DNA of 64,000 nucleotides from Nitrosomonas marina (GTDB lineage: Bacteria > Pseudomonadota > Gammaproteobacteria > Burkholderiales > Nitrosomonadaceae), in NCBI RefSeq assembly GCF_900111605.1, contig NZ_FOIA01000003.1, positions 91,702 to 155,701 on the forward strand, in the 5' to 3' direction. Both the position numbers and the translations under genes were made by a program. The notes beneath the pieces are model-generated. The model did no database searches. It was not told where the DNA came from and worked only from the letters and a program-made list of their open reading frames with translations. Every line of letters starts with the position of its first letter. Position 1 is the first letter of the stretch. Below are positions 27,254 through 36,867 of the stretch, piece by piece.

Positions 27254-28489
27254 TTATTGAGCGGCGGTGCGGACTGCTTTTAGCAGATCTGAATCCAAAT
27301 GGCCGTCAGCAACACGTTGCGTTCTTTGCTGAAAAACACTGATCGCTTTGCGTGTTTGCGGACCCATGACACCATCCACGCCGCCGGCATCGATACCGAG
27401 TGCTTGCAGATCCTGTTGTAACTGCCTGACTTGGTCCCGCGTAATTTTAATTTCATCCTCAGGTGGGTGCTGGGACAAACCTGGCTCGCCAGCGATGCGG
27501 TCGGCCAGATGACCAACGGACAGGGCATAATATTCTGAACGATTCCAGCGCATGATGACATGAAAGTTGTGCGTGACGAGAAACGCCGGGCCCTGGTGGC
27601 CGGCGGGCACCAGTAACGAAACTTTTTGATCTGTTGGCAACAGGCCTGGACCGGAAACAGGTGTGACACCGTATGTTATCCATTCACGTAACGGGCGTTT
27701 ATGATGACTGCCGGCCAGCGCATAATCAAAATCTGGCGGAAGCCTGACTTCCTGTCCCCATTCGAGATCCGGATCCCAGCCCATTTTGAGTAGAAAATTT
27801 GCTGCCGAAGCCATGGCGTCTTCAAGACTGCCCCACAAATCGCGGCGGCCGTCCCCGTCCGCGTCAATGGCATAATTTAAAAAAGTGGATGGCATGAATT
27901 GCATATGACCCATTGCTCCCGCCCAGGAACCTTTCATGCGATCCGGGGTGATATCTCCAGCATCGATGATACGCATGGCATTAAACAGTTCTTGCGTGAA
28001 GTAAGTGCTGCGACGCTGATCACAGGCCAGTGTCGTCAATGCATCCGGTACCGACCAGTCGCCAAAGTATCCACCATAATTGGTTTCGAGCCCCCAGAAT
28101 GAAGCGAGGTATTTCGGTGGAATACCGGTTTCCCTTTCGATTTTTTCAAATAATTCGCGATGTGCCGTGAACAGTCTGCGTCCGTTTCGGACGCGTTCTT
28201 CAGTGACGCGTGCATTAAAATAACCGGCAAAAGTCTGGGTGAATTCGGGCTGGCGGCGATCAAGCTCAATGACGCGCGCAAGATATCTGGCCTGACCGAG
28301 TACTCGATTGATTGTATGTTCGGATATTCCCTGCTGCAACGCCTGTGGCTTCAGACGGTTGATGCACTGATCGAACTGCTGATTTGCAACAAGGCTGGAG
28401 CTGAAAAACACCATGCCGGCAATTGAAGCAATAGCGCACAGACTGCTGGGTGAAAAAAAAACTGTGCATGGCAGACGCAAAGAAAACAT
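27254..28489 (-). CDS. MltB-type lytic murein transglycosylase with peptidoglycan-binding domain
   Basis: A 411-residue exported protein with an N-terminal signal-like segment. The SLT-2/MltB catalytic domain spans about residues 35-330. It shows FWGLETNYGGYFGD with the catalytic-type Glu near residue 132, WAGAMGHMQFMPSTFLNYAID, and a DGDGRRDLWGSLEDAMASAANF region. A C-terminal PG-binding-1 repeat (VRQLQQDLQALGIDAGG, GVMGPQTRKAISVFQQ) follows. The enzyme cleaves glycan strands in the periplasm. No lipobox Cys is visible, so it is probably soluble or membrane-anchored by its N-terminus. Its 3' end is 35 bp from the convergent MutS-like gene. Confidence 0.94.
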   Translation of the reverse strand: MFSLRLPCTVFFSPSSLCAIASIAGMVFFSSSLVANQQFDQCINRLKPQALQQGISEHTINRVLGQARYLARVIELDRRQPEFTQTFAGYFNARVTEERVRNGRRLFTAHRELFEKIERETGIPPKYLASFWGLETNYGGYFGDWSVPDALTTLACDQRRSTYFTQELFNAMRIIDAGDITPDRMKGSWAGAMGHMQFMPSTFLNYAIDADGDGRRDLWGSLEDAMASAANFLLKMGWDPDLEWGQEVRLPPDFDYALAGSHHKRPLREWITYGVTPVSGPGLLPTDQKVSLLVPAGHQGPAFLVTHNFHVIMRWNRSEYYALSVGHLADRIAGEPGLSQHPPEDEIKITRDQVRQLQQDLQALGIDAGGVDGVMGPQTRKAISVFQQRTQRVADGHLDSDLLKAVRTAAQ

Positions 28490-28516
28490 TATTTGCAGTT
28501 GAATGTGTATGAGTTG

Positions 28517-28957
28517 TTATTTACGGTGTGGGCACGGGTCTCTCAGGCATTCGGCGTAAAGCGATAACGAATGTTCCTGTAATTTGAATCCCCGTGTTTT
28601 TGCTATCTCGATTTGTCGCTTCTCAATTTCAGCATCATAAAATTCCTCGACACGACCGCACTGCATACAGACCAGGTGATCGTGATGTCCCTCGTTTTTC
28701 AATTCAAAAACGGCTTTGCCACTTTCAAAATGATGACGCTCCAGCAGACCGGCTTGTTCAAACTGCGTCAAAACACGATAAACTGTAGCCAGCCCGATAT
28801 CTTCATTTTCATTGATCAGCTCCTTGTAAACATCTTCTGCCGAGAGATGTCGTATAGGACTGTTCTCGAAAAGATTCAGTATTTTGAGTCTCGGCAGCGT
28901 GGTTTTGAGGCCGATAGTTTTCAGGTCAATGCTTTTGGCTTCTCCAGAATTGCTCAT
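28517..28957 (-). CDS. fur: Ferric uptake regulator Fur
   Basis: A 146-residue Fur protein: winged-helix domain ([38 protein letters not shown]) and the C-terminal metal-binding domain with [17 protein letters not shown] and a further Cys pair in [10 protein letters not shown]. It represses iron-uptake genes when loaded with Fe(II). It is divergent from bamE, a conserved arrangement. A Fur-box-like palindrome lies in the 97-bp shared upstream region at the bamE start. Confidence 0.97.
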   Translation of the reverse strand: MSNSGEAKSIDLKTIGLKTTLPRLKILNLFENSPIRHLSAEDVYKELINENEDIGLATVYRVLTQFEQAGLLERHHFESGKAVFELKNEGHHDHLVCMQCGRVEEFYDAEIEKRQIEIAKTRGFKLQEHSLSLYAECLRDPCPHRK

Positions 28958-29054
28958 GGTGATTTCTGTCAGGTAAATAATTTACTGTATCATATCGTGC
29001 TCAATTATGTTCAGTCTACTGTACCAATATTGCAAATTTGTACAATTCTATAAA

Positions 29055-29453
29055 ATGATAATAAGAATCATTGTGTTACTGGTTTTTTTTAATTTGTCAG
29101 GGTGTTTTTTAATTCCACATGTACTCTATAAAATCGATGTACAGCAGGGCAATGTGGTCACTGATGAAATGCTCGACAAATTAAAGGTGGGAATGACCAA
29201 GCCCCAGGTGCGGTTTGTACTCGGTTCGCCGTTAATTGTCGATACGTTTCGGGATAATCGCTGGGACTATGTCTATATCCAGCGTGAAAAGGGTGATCTG
29301 GTTGAGCAAAAAAGACTGACAATTTACTTTGAAGATGAACGCCTGATTCGAATGGAAAACGAACAGCTTTACTCGCTTCATCCGGTTGAGTCTGATACAC
29401 GCGATTCACGTGGGGCAGTTGAAGAAGCCGATGACCAGTCGGAGGATCTTTGA
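29055..29453 (+). CDS. bamE: Outer-membrane assembly lipoprotein BamE (OmlA/SmpA)
   Basis: The start at 29055 (MIIRIIVLLVFF) places a lipobox, LSGC, at the end of a short signal peptide, as expected for this lipoprotein; the product is 132 residues. The SmpA/OmlA domain follows: LDKLKVGMTKPQVRFVLG, RDNRWDYVYIQREKG and LTIYFEDERLIRME. BamE is a subunit of the BAM complex that inserts beta-barrel proteins. It is divergent from fur. Its start codon overlaps a Fur-box-like sequence. Confidence 0.95.
   Translation: MIIRIIVLLVFFNLSGCFLIPHVLYKIDVQQGNVVTDEMLDKLKVGMTKPQVRFVLGSPLIVDTFRDNRWDYVYIQREKGDLVEQKRLTIYFEDERLIRMENEQLYSLHPVESDTRDSRGAVEEADDQSEDL
29057..29075. promoter_or_regulatory. Fur-box-like operator overlapping the bamE start
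   Basis: The 19-bp sequence at 29057-29075 matches 15 of 19 positions of the classical Fur consensus, by eye. It begins on the last base of the bamE ATG and lies 100 bp upstream of the fur start codon. It could mediate Fur autoregulation and/or block bamE translation or elongation. Position inside the coding start is unusual. Confidence 0.5.
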
Positions 29454-29459
29454 ATTATT

Positions 29460-29496
29460 CTAGTACTCTGGCAATATCATATTGATAGAGTACTAG
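29460..29496. promoter_or_regulatory. Near-perfect 37-bp palindrome between bamE and dapB
   Basis: Outer arms CTAGTACTCT (29460-29469) and AGAGTACTAG (29487-29496) pair perfectly. Inside them CAATAT and ATATTG pair around one base (29472-29484), with only a 2-base mismatch on each side. It starts 7 bp after the bamE stop and ends 25 bp before the dapB ATG. It has no T-run, so it may be an operator, a processing hairpin or a weak terminator. Confidence 0.6.
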
Positions 29497-29521
29497 TTTC
29501 TAATTATTTCACAGGAGTCAC

Positions 29522-30328
29522 ATGTCCATTCAAAACATCGCCATAGCCGGCAGTGCTGGCCGCATGGGACGCGCATTGCTGGAAGCAGTCACGCACGCTG
29601 ACGGCATGCAGTTATCTGCAGCGCTGGAACACGACAACAGTCCATTTTTAAAAAAAGATTCGGGAGAACTGATAGGTTCAACCAATGGTATTACCATTAC
29701 CAGTGATATTGTCACGGCTCTGGCTGATTGTCATCAAATTATCGATTTTACGCGTCCGCAAGGCACGATGGCGCATTTGGACACATGCAGAGAAGCCGGT
29801 GTGAAAATGGTCATTGGCACTACGGGTCTTTCCGAACAAGAAAAAAACCGATTGAAAGACGCGTCAAATGAAATTGCCATTGTATTTGCGCCCAACATGA
29901 GCGTGGGTGTCAATGTCACGTTTAAGCTGCTTGAAATTGCTGCCATGGTATTGCGCCAGGGTTATGATATCGAGATCATTGAGGCACATCATCGTCATAA
30001 AATCGATGCCCCTTCAGGTACAGCGTTGCGCATGGGTGAGGTCATCGCCGATGCACTGGGTCGGGATTTGAAAAAAGTCGCGATTTACGGCCGGGAGGGA
30101 GTTACGGGAGAGCGCGCGGACGAAACCATCGGTTTTTCAACCATTCGAGCGGGTGATATTGTCGGTGAACATACTGCGATGTTTGCCGGCGCGGGCGAAC
30201 GGGTTGAAATCGTGCACAAAGCGAGCAGCCGCATGACCTTCGCCATGGGTGCGGTGCGTGCCGTGCGTTTTCTTGAAGATAAATCCAGCGGTCTGTTTGA
30301 CATGCAGGACGTGCTTGGTCTGCGGTAA
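29522..30328 (+). CDS. dapB: 4-hydroxy-tetrahydrodipicolinate reductase
   Basis: A 268-residue enzyme of normal length with the N-terminal Rossmann motif [15 protein letters not shown], the TTGLSEQ segment, and the catalytic signature [20 protein letters not shown] near residue 157. It makes tetrahydrodipicolinate for lysine and diaminopimelate synthesis. A good ribosome site (CAGGAG) precedes the ATG. Confidence 0.98.
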   Translation: MSIQNIAIAGSAGRMGRALLEAVTHADGMQLSAALEHDNSPFLKKDSGELIGSTNGITITSDIVTALADCHQIIDFTRPQGTMAHLDTCREAGVKMVIGTTGLSEQEKNRLKDASNEIAIVFAPNMSVGVNVTFKLLEIAAMVLRQGYDIEIIEAHHRHKIDAPSGTALRMGEVIADALGRDLKKVAIYGREGVTGERADETIGFSTIRAGDIVGEHTAMFAGAGERVEIVHKASSRMTFAMGAVRAVRFLEDKSSGLFDMQDVLGLR

Positions 30329-30414
30329 GTGTGTTGCCGCATGAAGTCGTCTCTATTGCCGATAACTATTAAATTGTCGAATGCTTTGTTGAATCAGGTT
30401 CCTGCATAATTATC

Positions 30415-31239
30415 ATGGCAACTTATGCAATTGGCGATATTCAGGGTTGTTACTCATCATTCAGAAGGCTGCTTGATTTAATTGAGTTTGACGCTGCGAT
30501 CGACCGGTTGTGGCTGGTTGGCGATATTGTCAATCGTGGTCCGCAATCGCTGGAAACGTTGCGTTTTGTCAAACAGTCGGATGACGCCATGATCATGGTG
30601 TTAGGCAATCACGATCTGCATTTGTTAATGGTTGACGCCGGCATTGTCCGCTGTGGCAAAGGCGATACCATTCAGCCGATCCTGGATGCACCTGATCGTG
30701 ACGAGTTGCTACACTGGTTAAGGCATCAGCGATTGTTTTTCAATGAGGGTGACCATGCGCTGGTTCATGCCGGTCTGTTACCGGAATGGTCTGTTCCTAA
30801 GGCTGCTCGACTGGCGCGCGAAGTTGAAGCAGCGTTGCGCAGCGATGATTACAGCTATGTTTTTTCGCAAATATATGGCAACGAGCCGAATTACTGGTGT
30901 GATGACCTGACAGACACCGAGCGTTTGCGTGTCATTATTAATGCCATGACGCGCATGCGTGTCTGCAGTATTGATGGGCGGATAGATTTTACATTCAAAG
31001 GCAATTTGCAGGATATACCTGATGGATTTTTACCATGGTTCGACATGCCTGATCGCGCAAGCCGGGATCATACGATTATATGCGGACACTGGTCGGCACT
31101 TGATCTGTATGTTTCAGATACAGTAGCCGCGCTTGACAGTGGTTGCGTCTGGAATAGACAGTTATCCGCTATGCGTTTGGAAGATAGGAAGGTTTTTCAG
31201 ATTCGCTGTGATAAGCGGATTGTGACAGATTCTGGTTAA
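30415..31239 (+). CDS. apaH: Bis(5'-nucleosyl)-tetraphosphatase, symmetrical
   Basis: A 274-residue metallophosphatase: GDIQGCYSSFRRLL near residue 7, VGDIVNRGPQSLETLRF, LGNHDLHLL near residue 65 and HAGLLPEWS, the set of metal-binding motifs of ApaH. It hydrolyses Ap4A to two ADP. Its last 71 bp overlap the tail of the convergent plsC gene, so the C-terminal ~23 residues of both proteins are encoded by the same DNA in opposite directions. Confidence 0.95.
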   Translation: MATYAIGDIQGCYSSFRRLLDLIEFDAAIDRLWLVGDIVNRGPQSLETLRFVKQSDDAMIMVLGNHDLHLLMVDAGIVRCGKGDTIQPILDAPDRDELLHWLRHQRLFFNEGDHALVHAGLLPEWSVPKAARLAREVEAALRSDDYSYVFSQIYGNEPNYWCDDLTDTERLRVIINAMTRMRVCSIDGRIDFTFKGNLQDIPDGFLPWFDMPDRASRDHTIICGHWSALDLYVSDTVAALDSGCVWNRQLSAMRLEDRKVFQIRCDKRIVTDSG

Positions 31240-31966
31240 TTGCTTCTTCTGACAGGCGCGCCAGTTCGCGACGGTTTTTTTCTGCGCTGTGAATAGGTGC
31301 GTTGCAGTTCAGTACAGCTTCAATGTGAGGTTGGCGCAAAATTTGTCGCAGTGAAGTTACCAGGGAGATATCGGTATATGCGGCATCGCGGCAGATATTT
31401 CCGTCTGCATCCAGATAACGAATTGCGACAGGGTACACCAGTGCTTCGGCATTGATGGCGGACTGCAGCAGTGAAGCATGAAAGTGGAGCGTTTGCGTAC
31501 CATCGCTGATGCCGCCTTCAGGAAAAATGCAGACATACTTGCCAGCGGTCAGTGCAGCGCTGATTTCCTGATTGATACGGGCGGTATCTCTTCGTTTTGC
31601 ACGCTTGATGAACAGTGTATCAACTCTTCTGCATAAAAAGCCGATAATCGGCCAGCTGCTTATTTCGGATTTTGCAACAAACTGTGCGGGACACACGGCC
31701 AGAACCACACAAATATCAAGCCAGGATACGTGATTGGCAACCAGAAGCGCGCGTGGATGGCCCTGGTTCGGGATATTACCGGTATGATGTATTTTGATGT
31801 TCAGGGCCTTCAACATGCCTGCTGCCCAGTTTTTCATCTGGCGTTGCTGAGTGGAATGGGAGCAATACGGGTAGACGATTGATTGCAGAATACCGGATAC
31901 GATCTGTACCAGCAGACGAAATAAACGGATGAGACGGACAACTGAAGGGGTAGTCTTTTTTTTCAT
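31169..31966 (-). CDS. plsC: 1-acyl-sn-glycerol-3-phosphate acyltransferase
   Basis: A 265-residue PlsC-family acyltransferase with an N-terminal membrane segment (RLFRLLVQIVSGILQSIVYP), the HX4D catalytic motif in VANHVSWLDI near residue 77, and the acceptor-binding motif FPEGGISDG near residue 150. It forms phosphatidic acid at the inner membrane. Its 3' end overlaps the convergent apaH by 71 bp. Confidence 0.92.
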   Translation of the reverse strand: MKKKTTPSVVRLIRLFRLLVQIVSGILQSIVYPYCSHSTQQRQMKNWAAGMLKALNIKIHHTGNIPNQGHPRALLVANHVSWLDICVVLAVCPAQFVAKSEISSWPIIGFLCRRVDTLFIKRAKRRDTARINQEISAALTAGKYVCIFPEGGISDGTQTLHFHASLLQSAINAEALVYPVAIRYLDADGNICRDAAYTDISLVTSLRQILRQPHIEAVLNCNAPIHSAEKNRRELARLSEEAINQNLSQSAYHSESEKPSYLPNA

Positions 31967-32120
31967 CTTTTTTGCGTTACGGCAATTGAGACATGATTTT
32001 AACCCGATCGCTAAAAAATTAAAAAAATTTTAGCCGGCAAAGACCGATAGCTGTTTCTTGGTTACACTTTATGTAATAATTTACTGTTGAGATTACTGAA
32101 TTGAATCAAATACGACCTGG

Positions 32121-33539
32121 ATGATGTATACGTTATACGACAAACTTTGGAATCAACATCTTGTACATACTGAATCGAACGATGCTGACAGCATGGCGTT
32201 GCTGTATATCGACCGCCATCTGATTCATGAAGTAACCAGTCCGCAGGCGTTTGAGAGCCTGAAACTGGCCGGACGCAAGCCATGGCGGGTGAATTCGATT
32301 CTGGCTGTGGCAGATCACAACGTACCGACAACGGGTCGAAATCAGGGAATTAACGATCCGGTATCGCGTTTGCAGGTCGATACGCTTGATGAAAACTGTG
32401 AGGAACTGGGTATTACTGAATTTAAAATGCACGACATGCGTCAGGGGATCGTTCATGTAATCGGGCCCGAACAGGGGGCTACCTTGCCTGGCATGACCGT
32501 AGTATGCGGGGATTCGCATACCAGTACCCATGGTGCGTTTGGCTGTCTGGCATTTGGTATCGGCACCTCGGAAGTCGAGCATGTGCTTGCCACCCAATGC
32601 CTGTTGGCTAAAAAATCCAGAACCATGCGCATTGTTGTTGAAGGCAAGCTTGGGTTAGGTGTTACCGCCAAAGATATTGCACTGGCAGTAATCGGCAAGA
32701 TAGGAACGGCAGGTGGTACTGGCTATGCCATTGAATTTGCCGGCAGCGCAATTCAGTCGCTGTCTATGGAGGGGCGCATGACACTCTGTAACATGGCTAT
32801 TGAGGCCGGCGCACGGGCAGGAATGGTTGCCGTCGACGATACGACGATTGAGTATATCAAGGGACGGCCATTTGCACCGCAGGGGGACTTATGGGACCGG
32901 GCTGTTGCCTATTGGCGAACATTACACAGTGATGCGGATGCAGAATTTGACAAATCTATTACCTTGAATGCTGCCGAAATTCGTCCTCAGGTTACCTGGG
33001 GAACTTCTCCTGAAATGGTGACGACGATAGACGGTTGTGTTCCCGATCCTGCGAATGTGGCTGATCAGATAAAACGCCATGATATGGAGCAAGCGCTAAA
33101 ATACATGGACCTACAACCCAATACACCGATTCAGTCAATTATGCTCGACAAAATATTCATCGGTTCATGCACAAACTCGCGGATCGAAGATTTGCGTGCG
33201 GCAGCAGAGGTGATCAGGGATAGACATATTGCTCCAACAATCAAACTGGCGCTGGTTGTACCCGGTTCCGGACTGGTTAAGCAGCAGGCCGAAAAAGAAG
33301 GGCTTGATAAGATTTTTGTTGCAGCCGGATTTGAATGGCGCGAACCCGGTTGCTCAATGTGCCTGGCAATGAATGATGACCGGCTGTCAAGAGGTGAACG
33401 CTGCGCGTCAACGTCCAACCGCAATTTTGAAGGAAGGCAGGGGCCTGGTGGACGTACGCATCTTGTAAGCCCTGCGATGGCGGCTGCAGCTGCTGTGGAA
33501 GGTCATTTCGTAGATGTAAGCAAGTTCGGCATATCCTGA
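32121..33539 (+). CDS. leuC: 3-isopropylmalate dehydratase, large subunit
   Basis: A 472-residue aconitase-family protein. It starts [13 protein letters not shown] and shows [12 protein letters not shown] near residue 133, the first iron-sulfur Cys in [13 protein letters not shown] near residue 350, and the Cys pair in [11 protein letters not shown] near residue 413, which together ligate the 4Fe-4S cluster. With LeuD it isomerises 2- to 3-isopropylmalate in leucine synthesis. It begins the leuC-ecn-leuD-leuB run. Confidence 0.98.
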   Translation: MMYTLYDKLWNQHLVHTESNDADSMALLYIDRHLIHEVTSPQAFESLKLAGRKPWRVNSILAVADHNVPTTGRNQGINDPVSRLQVDTLDENCEELGITEFKMHDMRQGIVHVIGPEQGATLPGMTVVCGDSHTSTHGAFGCLAFGIGTSEVEHVLATQCLLAKKSRTMRIVVEGKLGLGVTAKDIALAVIGKIGTAGGTGYAIEFAGSAIQSLSMEGRMTLCNMAIEAGARAGMVAVDDTTIEYIKGRPFAPQGDLWDRAVAYWRTLHSDADAEFDKSITLNAAEIRPQVTWGTSPEMVTTIDGCVPDPANVADQIKRHDMEQALKYMDLQPNTPIQSIMLDKIFIGSCTNSRIEDLRAAAEVIRDRHIAPTIKLALVVPGSGLVKQQAEKEGLDKIFVAAGFEWREPGCSMCLAMNDDRLSRGERCASTSNRNFEGRQGPGGRTHLVSPAMAAAAAVEGHFVDVSKFGIS

Positions 33540-33601
33540 ATATTGTTTTATTTGATTATTGCTGCAGTTACTATACTTTTATTCCACTGAAGGAGAGCAT
33601 C

Positions 33602-33727
33602 ATGAAACTTTTCACGGTAATCATTGCGTTCATTGCATTATTCGGTTTGACGGCCTGCAATACAATGGCCGGACTTGGCAAGGATATTCAGTCAGGGGGT
33701 GAGGCGCTGGAGCGTACCGCACAGTAA
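33602..33727 (+). CDS. Entericidin-like small lipoprotein
   Basis: A 41-residue protein preceded by a good ribosome site (AAGGAG). The signal peptide ends in the lipobox LTAC, followed by the short entericidin-like mature peptide [19 protein letters not shown]. Entericidins are small membrane lipoproteins; the EcnA/EcnB pair acts as an antidote/toxin-like system in E. coli, but a solitary copy such as this has no assigned role. It lies between leuC and leuD, 5 bp before the leuD start, and is probably co-transcribed. Confidence 0.88.
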   Translation: MKLFTVIIAFIALFGLTACNTMAGLGKDIQSGGEALERTAQ

Positions 33728-33732
33728 AAATT

Positions 33733-34371
33733 ATGGAGAAATTTCAAACATTCACGGGAGTTGTGGCGCCGCTGGATCGTGCCAATGTAGATACGGATGC
33801 CATTATTCCAAAGCAGTTTCTGAAATCAATCAAGCGCACGGGTTTTGGCCAGAACCTGTTTGATGAATGGCGCTATCTCGATCATGGCGAACCGGGTATG
33901 GATGTTTCGCAACGGCAGTTGAATCCGGATTTTATCTTGAATTTGCCCCGTTACCAGTCAGCCAGTATTTTGCTGGCAAGAGACAACTTCGGGTGTGGAT
34001 CGAGCCGTGAGCATGCGCCGTGGGCACTCCAGGATTATGGCTTCAAGGTCATTATCGCGCCCAGTTTTGCAGATATCTTTTTTAACAACTGTTTCAAAAT
34101 CGGACTGCTGCCTATTGTGCTGGAAGTAAAATTTTTAGATCAGTTGTTTCGTGAGGTAAATCAGACTGAAGGTTACGCCTTAACTGTGAACCTGCAGGAT
34201 CAGGTATTGATAAAATCTACAGGTGAACATATTCCATTTACTGTGGATACCTTCCGTAAACACTGTTTGCTAAACGGCCTGGATGATATTGGCCTGACGC
34301 TGCAACACGCCGAAAAAATTAAAGCATATGAGCAAAAAAGACGTGAACAGCAGCCTTGGCTGTTTGTGTGA
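33733..34371 (+). CDS. leuD: 3-isopropylmalate dehydratase, small subunit
   Basis: A 212-residue swivel-domain subunit: [21 protein letters not shown] near residue 20 and the signature [15 protein letters not shown] near residue 77, followed by [16 protein letters not shown]. It pairs with LeuC in leucine synthesis. It starts 5 bp after the entericidin-like gene and ends 9 bp before leuB. Confidence 0.98.
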   Translation: MEKFQTFTGVVAPLDRANVDTDAIIPKQFLKSIKRTGFGQNLFDEWRYLDHGEPGMDVSQRQLNPDFILNLPRYQSASILLARDNFGCGSSREHAPWALQDYGFKVIIAPSFADIFFNNCFKIGLLPIVLEVKFLDQLFREVNQTEGYALTVNLQDQVLIKSTGEHIPFTVDTFRKHCLLNGLDDIGLTLQHAEKIKAYEQKRREQQPWLFV

Positions 34372-34380
34372 AACTTATTT

Positions 34381-35451
34381 ATGGCAACTATGAAAATTGC
34401 GATTCTGGCCGGTGACGGTATAGGGCCTGAAATTATTGCGCAGGCAGTCCGTGTGCTGGACACCTTAAAAGGGGAAGGTCTTGATATCGTGCTTGAGTAT
34501 GGATTGATAGGGGGATGTGCAGTCGATGCGACAGGCGAGCCTTACCCGGAAATGACCCACCAGCTGGTCTCACACGCAGATGCGGTGTTACTCGGAGCGG
34601 TTGGTGGGCCACAGTATGATGCGCTGCCGCGTCCACAACGACCAGAGAAAGGACTGTTATCTATCCGTAAATCTCTGAATCTGTTTGCCAATCTGAGACC
34701 GGCAACGCTTTATTCAGAACTGGCCGATGCGTCAAGCCTGAAACGTGAAATCGTCACCGGCATGGATATTCTGATTGTTCGTGAATTAACAGGCGATATC
34801 TATTTTGGTGAACCACGCGGTATTGAAATGCGCGACGGGCAGCGCGTTGGTGTGAATACGATGGTATATAGCGAAGCCGAGATTCAGCGCATTGCGCATG
34901 TTGCATTTCAGGCAGCGCAGAAGAGAAATCGCGCTGTATGTTCAGTGGATAAGATGAATGTACTGGAATGCACTCAGTTATGGCGTGACGTGATGGAGGA
35001 AACCGGTAAGGAATATCCCGACGTTACGTTGTCGCATATGCTGGTAGATAATGCGGCCATGCAGCTGGTTAGAGACCCCAGGCAATTTGATGTGATTGTT
35101 ACGGGAAATATGTTTGGTGACATTTTGTCTGATGAGGCGTCAATGCTGACGGGTTCAATTGGTATGCTGCCGTCTGCCTCGCTCGACAGTCAGAATAAGG
35201 GGCTGTATGAGCCGATACATGGTTCTGCACCGGATATAGCAGGTAAAAATATTGCAAACCCGCTTGCCACTATTCTCTCTGTAGCAATGATGATGCGTTA
35301 CACTTTCAATCAGGATGATGTGGCGCAGCGCATTGAAAAAGCAGTGCAAAAGGTGTTGTCTGATGGTTTGCGCACAAGAGATATTGCAAGCCATGGAATG
35401 CAGGTGCTTGGTACGAAGGAAATGGGCGATGCTGTTTTAACAGAATTATGA
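34381..35451 (+). CDS. leuB: 3-isopropylmalate dehydrogenase
   Basis: A 356-residue beta-decarboxylating dehydrogenase: [16 protein letters not shown] at the N-terminus, the Arg-rich substrate region ([26 protein letters not shown]), [28 protein letters not shown] near residue 243 (metal-binding Asp residues) and [16 protein letters not shown]. It oxidises 3-isopropylmalate to the leucine precursor. An ATG at 34390 is an equally good start. Confidence 0.98.
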   Translation: MATMKIAILAGDGIGPEIIAQAVRVLDTLKGEGLDIVLEYGLIGGCAVDATGEPYPEMTHQLVSHADAVLLGAVGGPQYDALPRPQRPEKGLLSIRKSLNLFANLRPATLYSELADASSLKREIVTGMDILIVRELTGDIYFGEPRGIEMRDGQRVGVNTMVYSEAEIQRIAHVAFQAAQKRNRAVCSVDKMNVLECTQLWRDVMEETGKEYPDVTLSHMLVDNAAMQLVRDPRQFDVIVTGNMFGDILSDEASMLTGSIGMLPSASLDSQNKGLYEPIHGSAPDIAGKNIANPLATILSVAMMMRYTFNQDDVAQRIEKAVQKVLSDGLRTRDIASHGMQVLGTKEMGDAVLTEL

Positions 35452-35581
35452 AATCAATTGTTCTTGCTACATACTTTTGATAAAAAAGAGATTGTCGAAA
35501 TGCATTACTGAATATTTCTGGCAATTAGTTGATAAAAGCAGTTTTTTAACGAGTGATACATTTTAGGGTGATAGATTAATC

Positions 35582-36694
35582 ATGAAGCAGGTTGGTTTTG
35601 TTGGTTGGCGAGGTATGGTCGGTTCCGTTTTAATGCAGCGCATGCGTGAAGAAAACGATTTCTCCTTGATTGATCCTGTATTTTTTTCAACATCCCAGCA
35701 AGGCGGCCGTGGGCCGGATGTTGGAAAAGATGTACCACCACTGAAGGACGCTTACGATTTGACTGAACTTGCTGCAATGGATGTCATAGTGACTTGCCAG
35801 GGTGGAGACTATACCGGCAAGGTCATCAATGACCTCAGAAAGTCCGGCTGGCAGGGTTATTGGATTGATGCCGCATCGGCATTGCGTATGAATGATGATG
35901 CTGTCATTATTCTTGATCCTGTAAATATGCCCGTGATTGAGCAGGCATTGCACCAGGGTGTGAAAAACTATATTGGCGGTAACTGCACAGTGAGTCTGAT
36001 GCTGATGGCAATTAGCGGCCTGATAGAAAAGGGGCTGGTAGAGTGGGTCAATGTTATGACTTACCAGGCAGCCTCGGGTGCAGGTGCCCGCAATATGCGT
36101 GAATTGCTGCAACAAATGGGTGAAGCACATCGGGTTGCCAAGGAGCTGCTGGATGATCCGGCGTCCAGTATTCTGGATATTGATCGAGAAGTAGCCGGAA
36201 CATTGCGCGATACAAATTTTCCGGTAGCCAATTTTGGCGTTCCACTGGCCGGCAGTCTGATTCCCTGGATTGATAAAGCTGTAACCAACGGCCAAAGCCG
36301 TGAGGAGTGGAAAGGCTTGGCTGAAACCAACAAAATCATGGGTAAAAAAGACCGGATATTGCCGGTTGATGGCACCTGCGTTCGAATTGGGGCCATGCGT
36401 TGCCACAGTCAGGCGCTTACCATGAAGTTAAAGAAAAACATACCGTTGGATGAAGCGGAAGACATTATCGCTAATTCCAATGAGTGGGTACGGGTAATAC
36501 CCAATGAGCGGGAAGCCACAACAAAAGAATTAACACCTGCAGCCGTTACCGGTACCCTGTCGATACCGGTCGGACGTATACGCAAATTAGCAATGGGGGA
36601 CGAATATCTGTCTGCTTTCACAGTTGGTGACCAGCTGCTTTGGGGTGCCGCAGAACCGCTGAGAAGGATGCTTAGAATTCTAGTACAACATTAA
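35582..36694 (+). CDS. asd: Aspartate-semialdehyde dehydrogenase
   Basis: A 370-residue enzyme of the proteobacterial Asd type: [18 protein letters not shown] (NADP binding), FFSTSQQGG, the catalytic Cys in [12 protein letters not shown] near residue 135, and [16 protein letters not shown] with the active-site His near residue 278. It supplies aspartate semialdehyde for lysine, threonine and methionine synthesis. The leuB-asd-fimV-truA order is a conserved proteobacterial neighbourhood. Confidence 0.98.
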   Translation: MKQVGFVGWRGMVGSVLMQRMREENDFSLIDPVFFSTSQQGGRGPDVGKDVPPLKDAYDLTELAAMDVIVTCQGGDYTGKVINDLRKSGWQGYWIDAASALRMNDDAVIILDPVNMPVIEQALHQGVKNYIGGNCTVSLMLMAISGLIEKGLVEWVNVMTYQAASGAGARNMRELLQQMGEAHRVAKELLDDPASSILDIDREVAGTLRDTNFPVANFGVPLAGSLIPWIDKAVTNGQSREEWKGLAETNKIMGKKDRILPVDGTCVRIGAMRCHSQALTMKLKKNIPLDEAEDIIANSNEWVRVIPNEREATTKELTPAAVTGTLSIPVGRIRKLAMGDEYLSAFTVGDQLLWGAAEPLRRMLRILVQH

Positions 36695-36867
36695 TTTTGT
36701 ACAATTATTGACTGATTATTAAGACAAATGGTATTGTCCAGATATATAGACTCAAATCTTTTAATCAGGAATTAGCATATAATTCCCTGAATATTTTAGC
36801 GCTTGCACTAGTCATGTTCCTGTTAGGCTAGGTCTATTTTCTTTTGAGAACAAGAAAGGGGTCCTCA

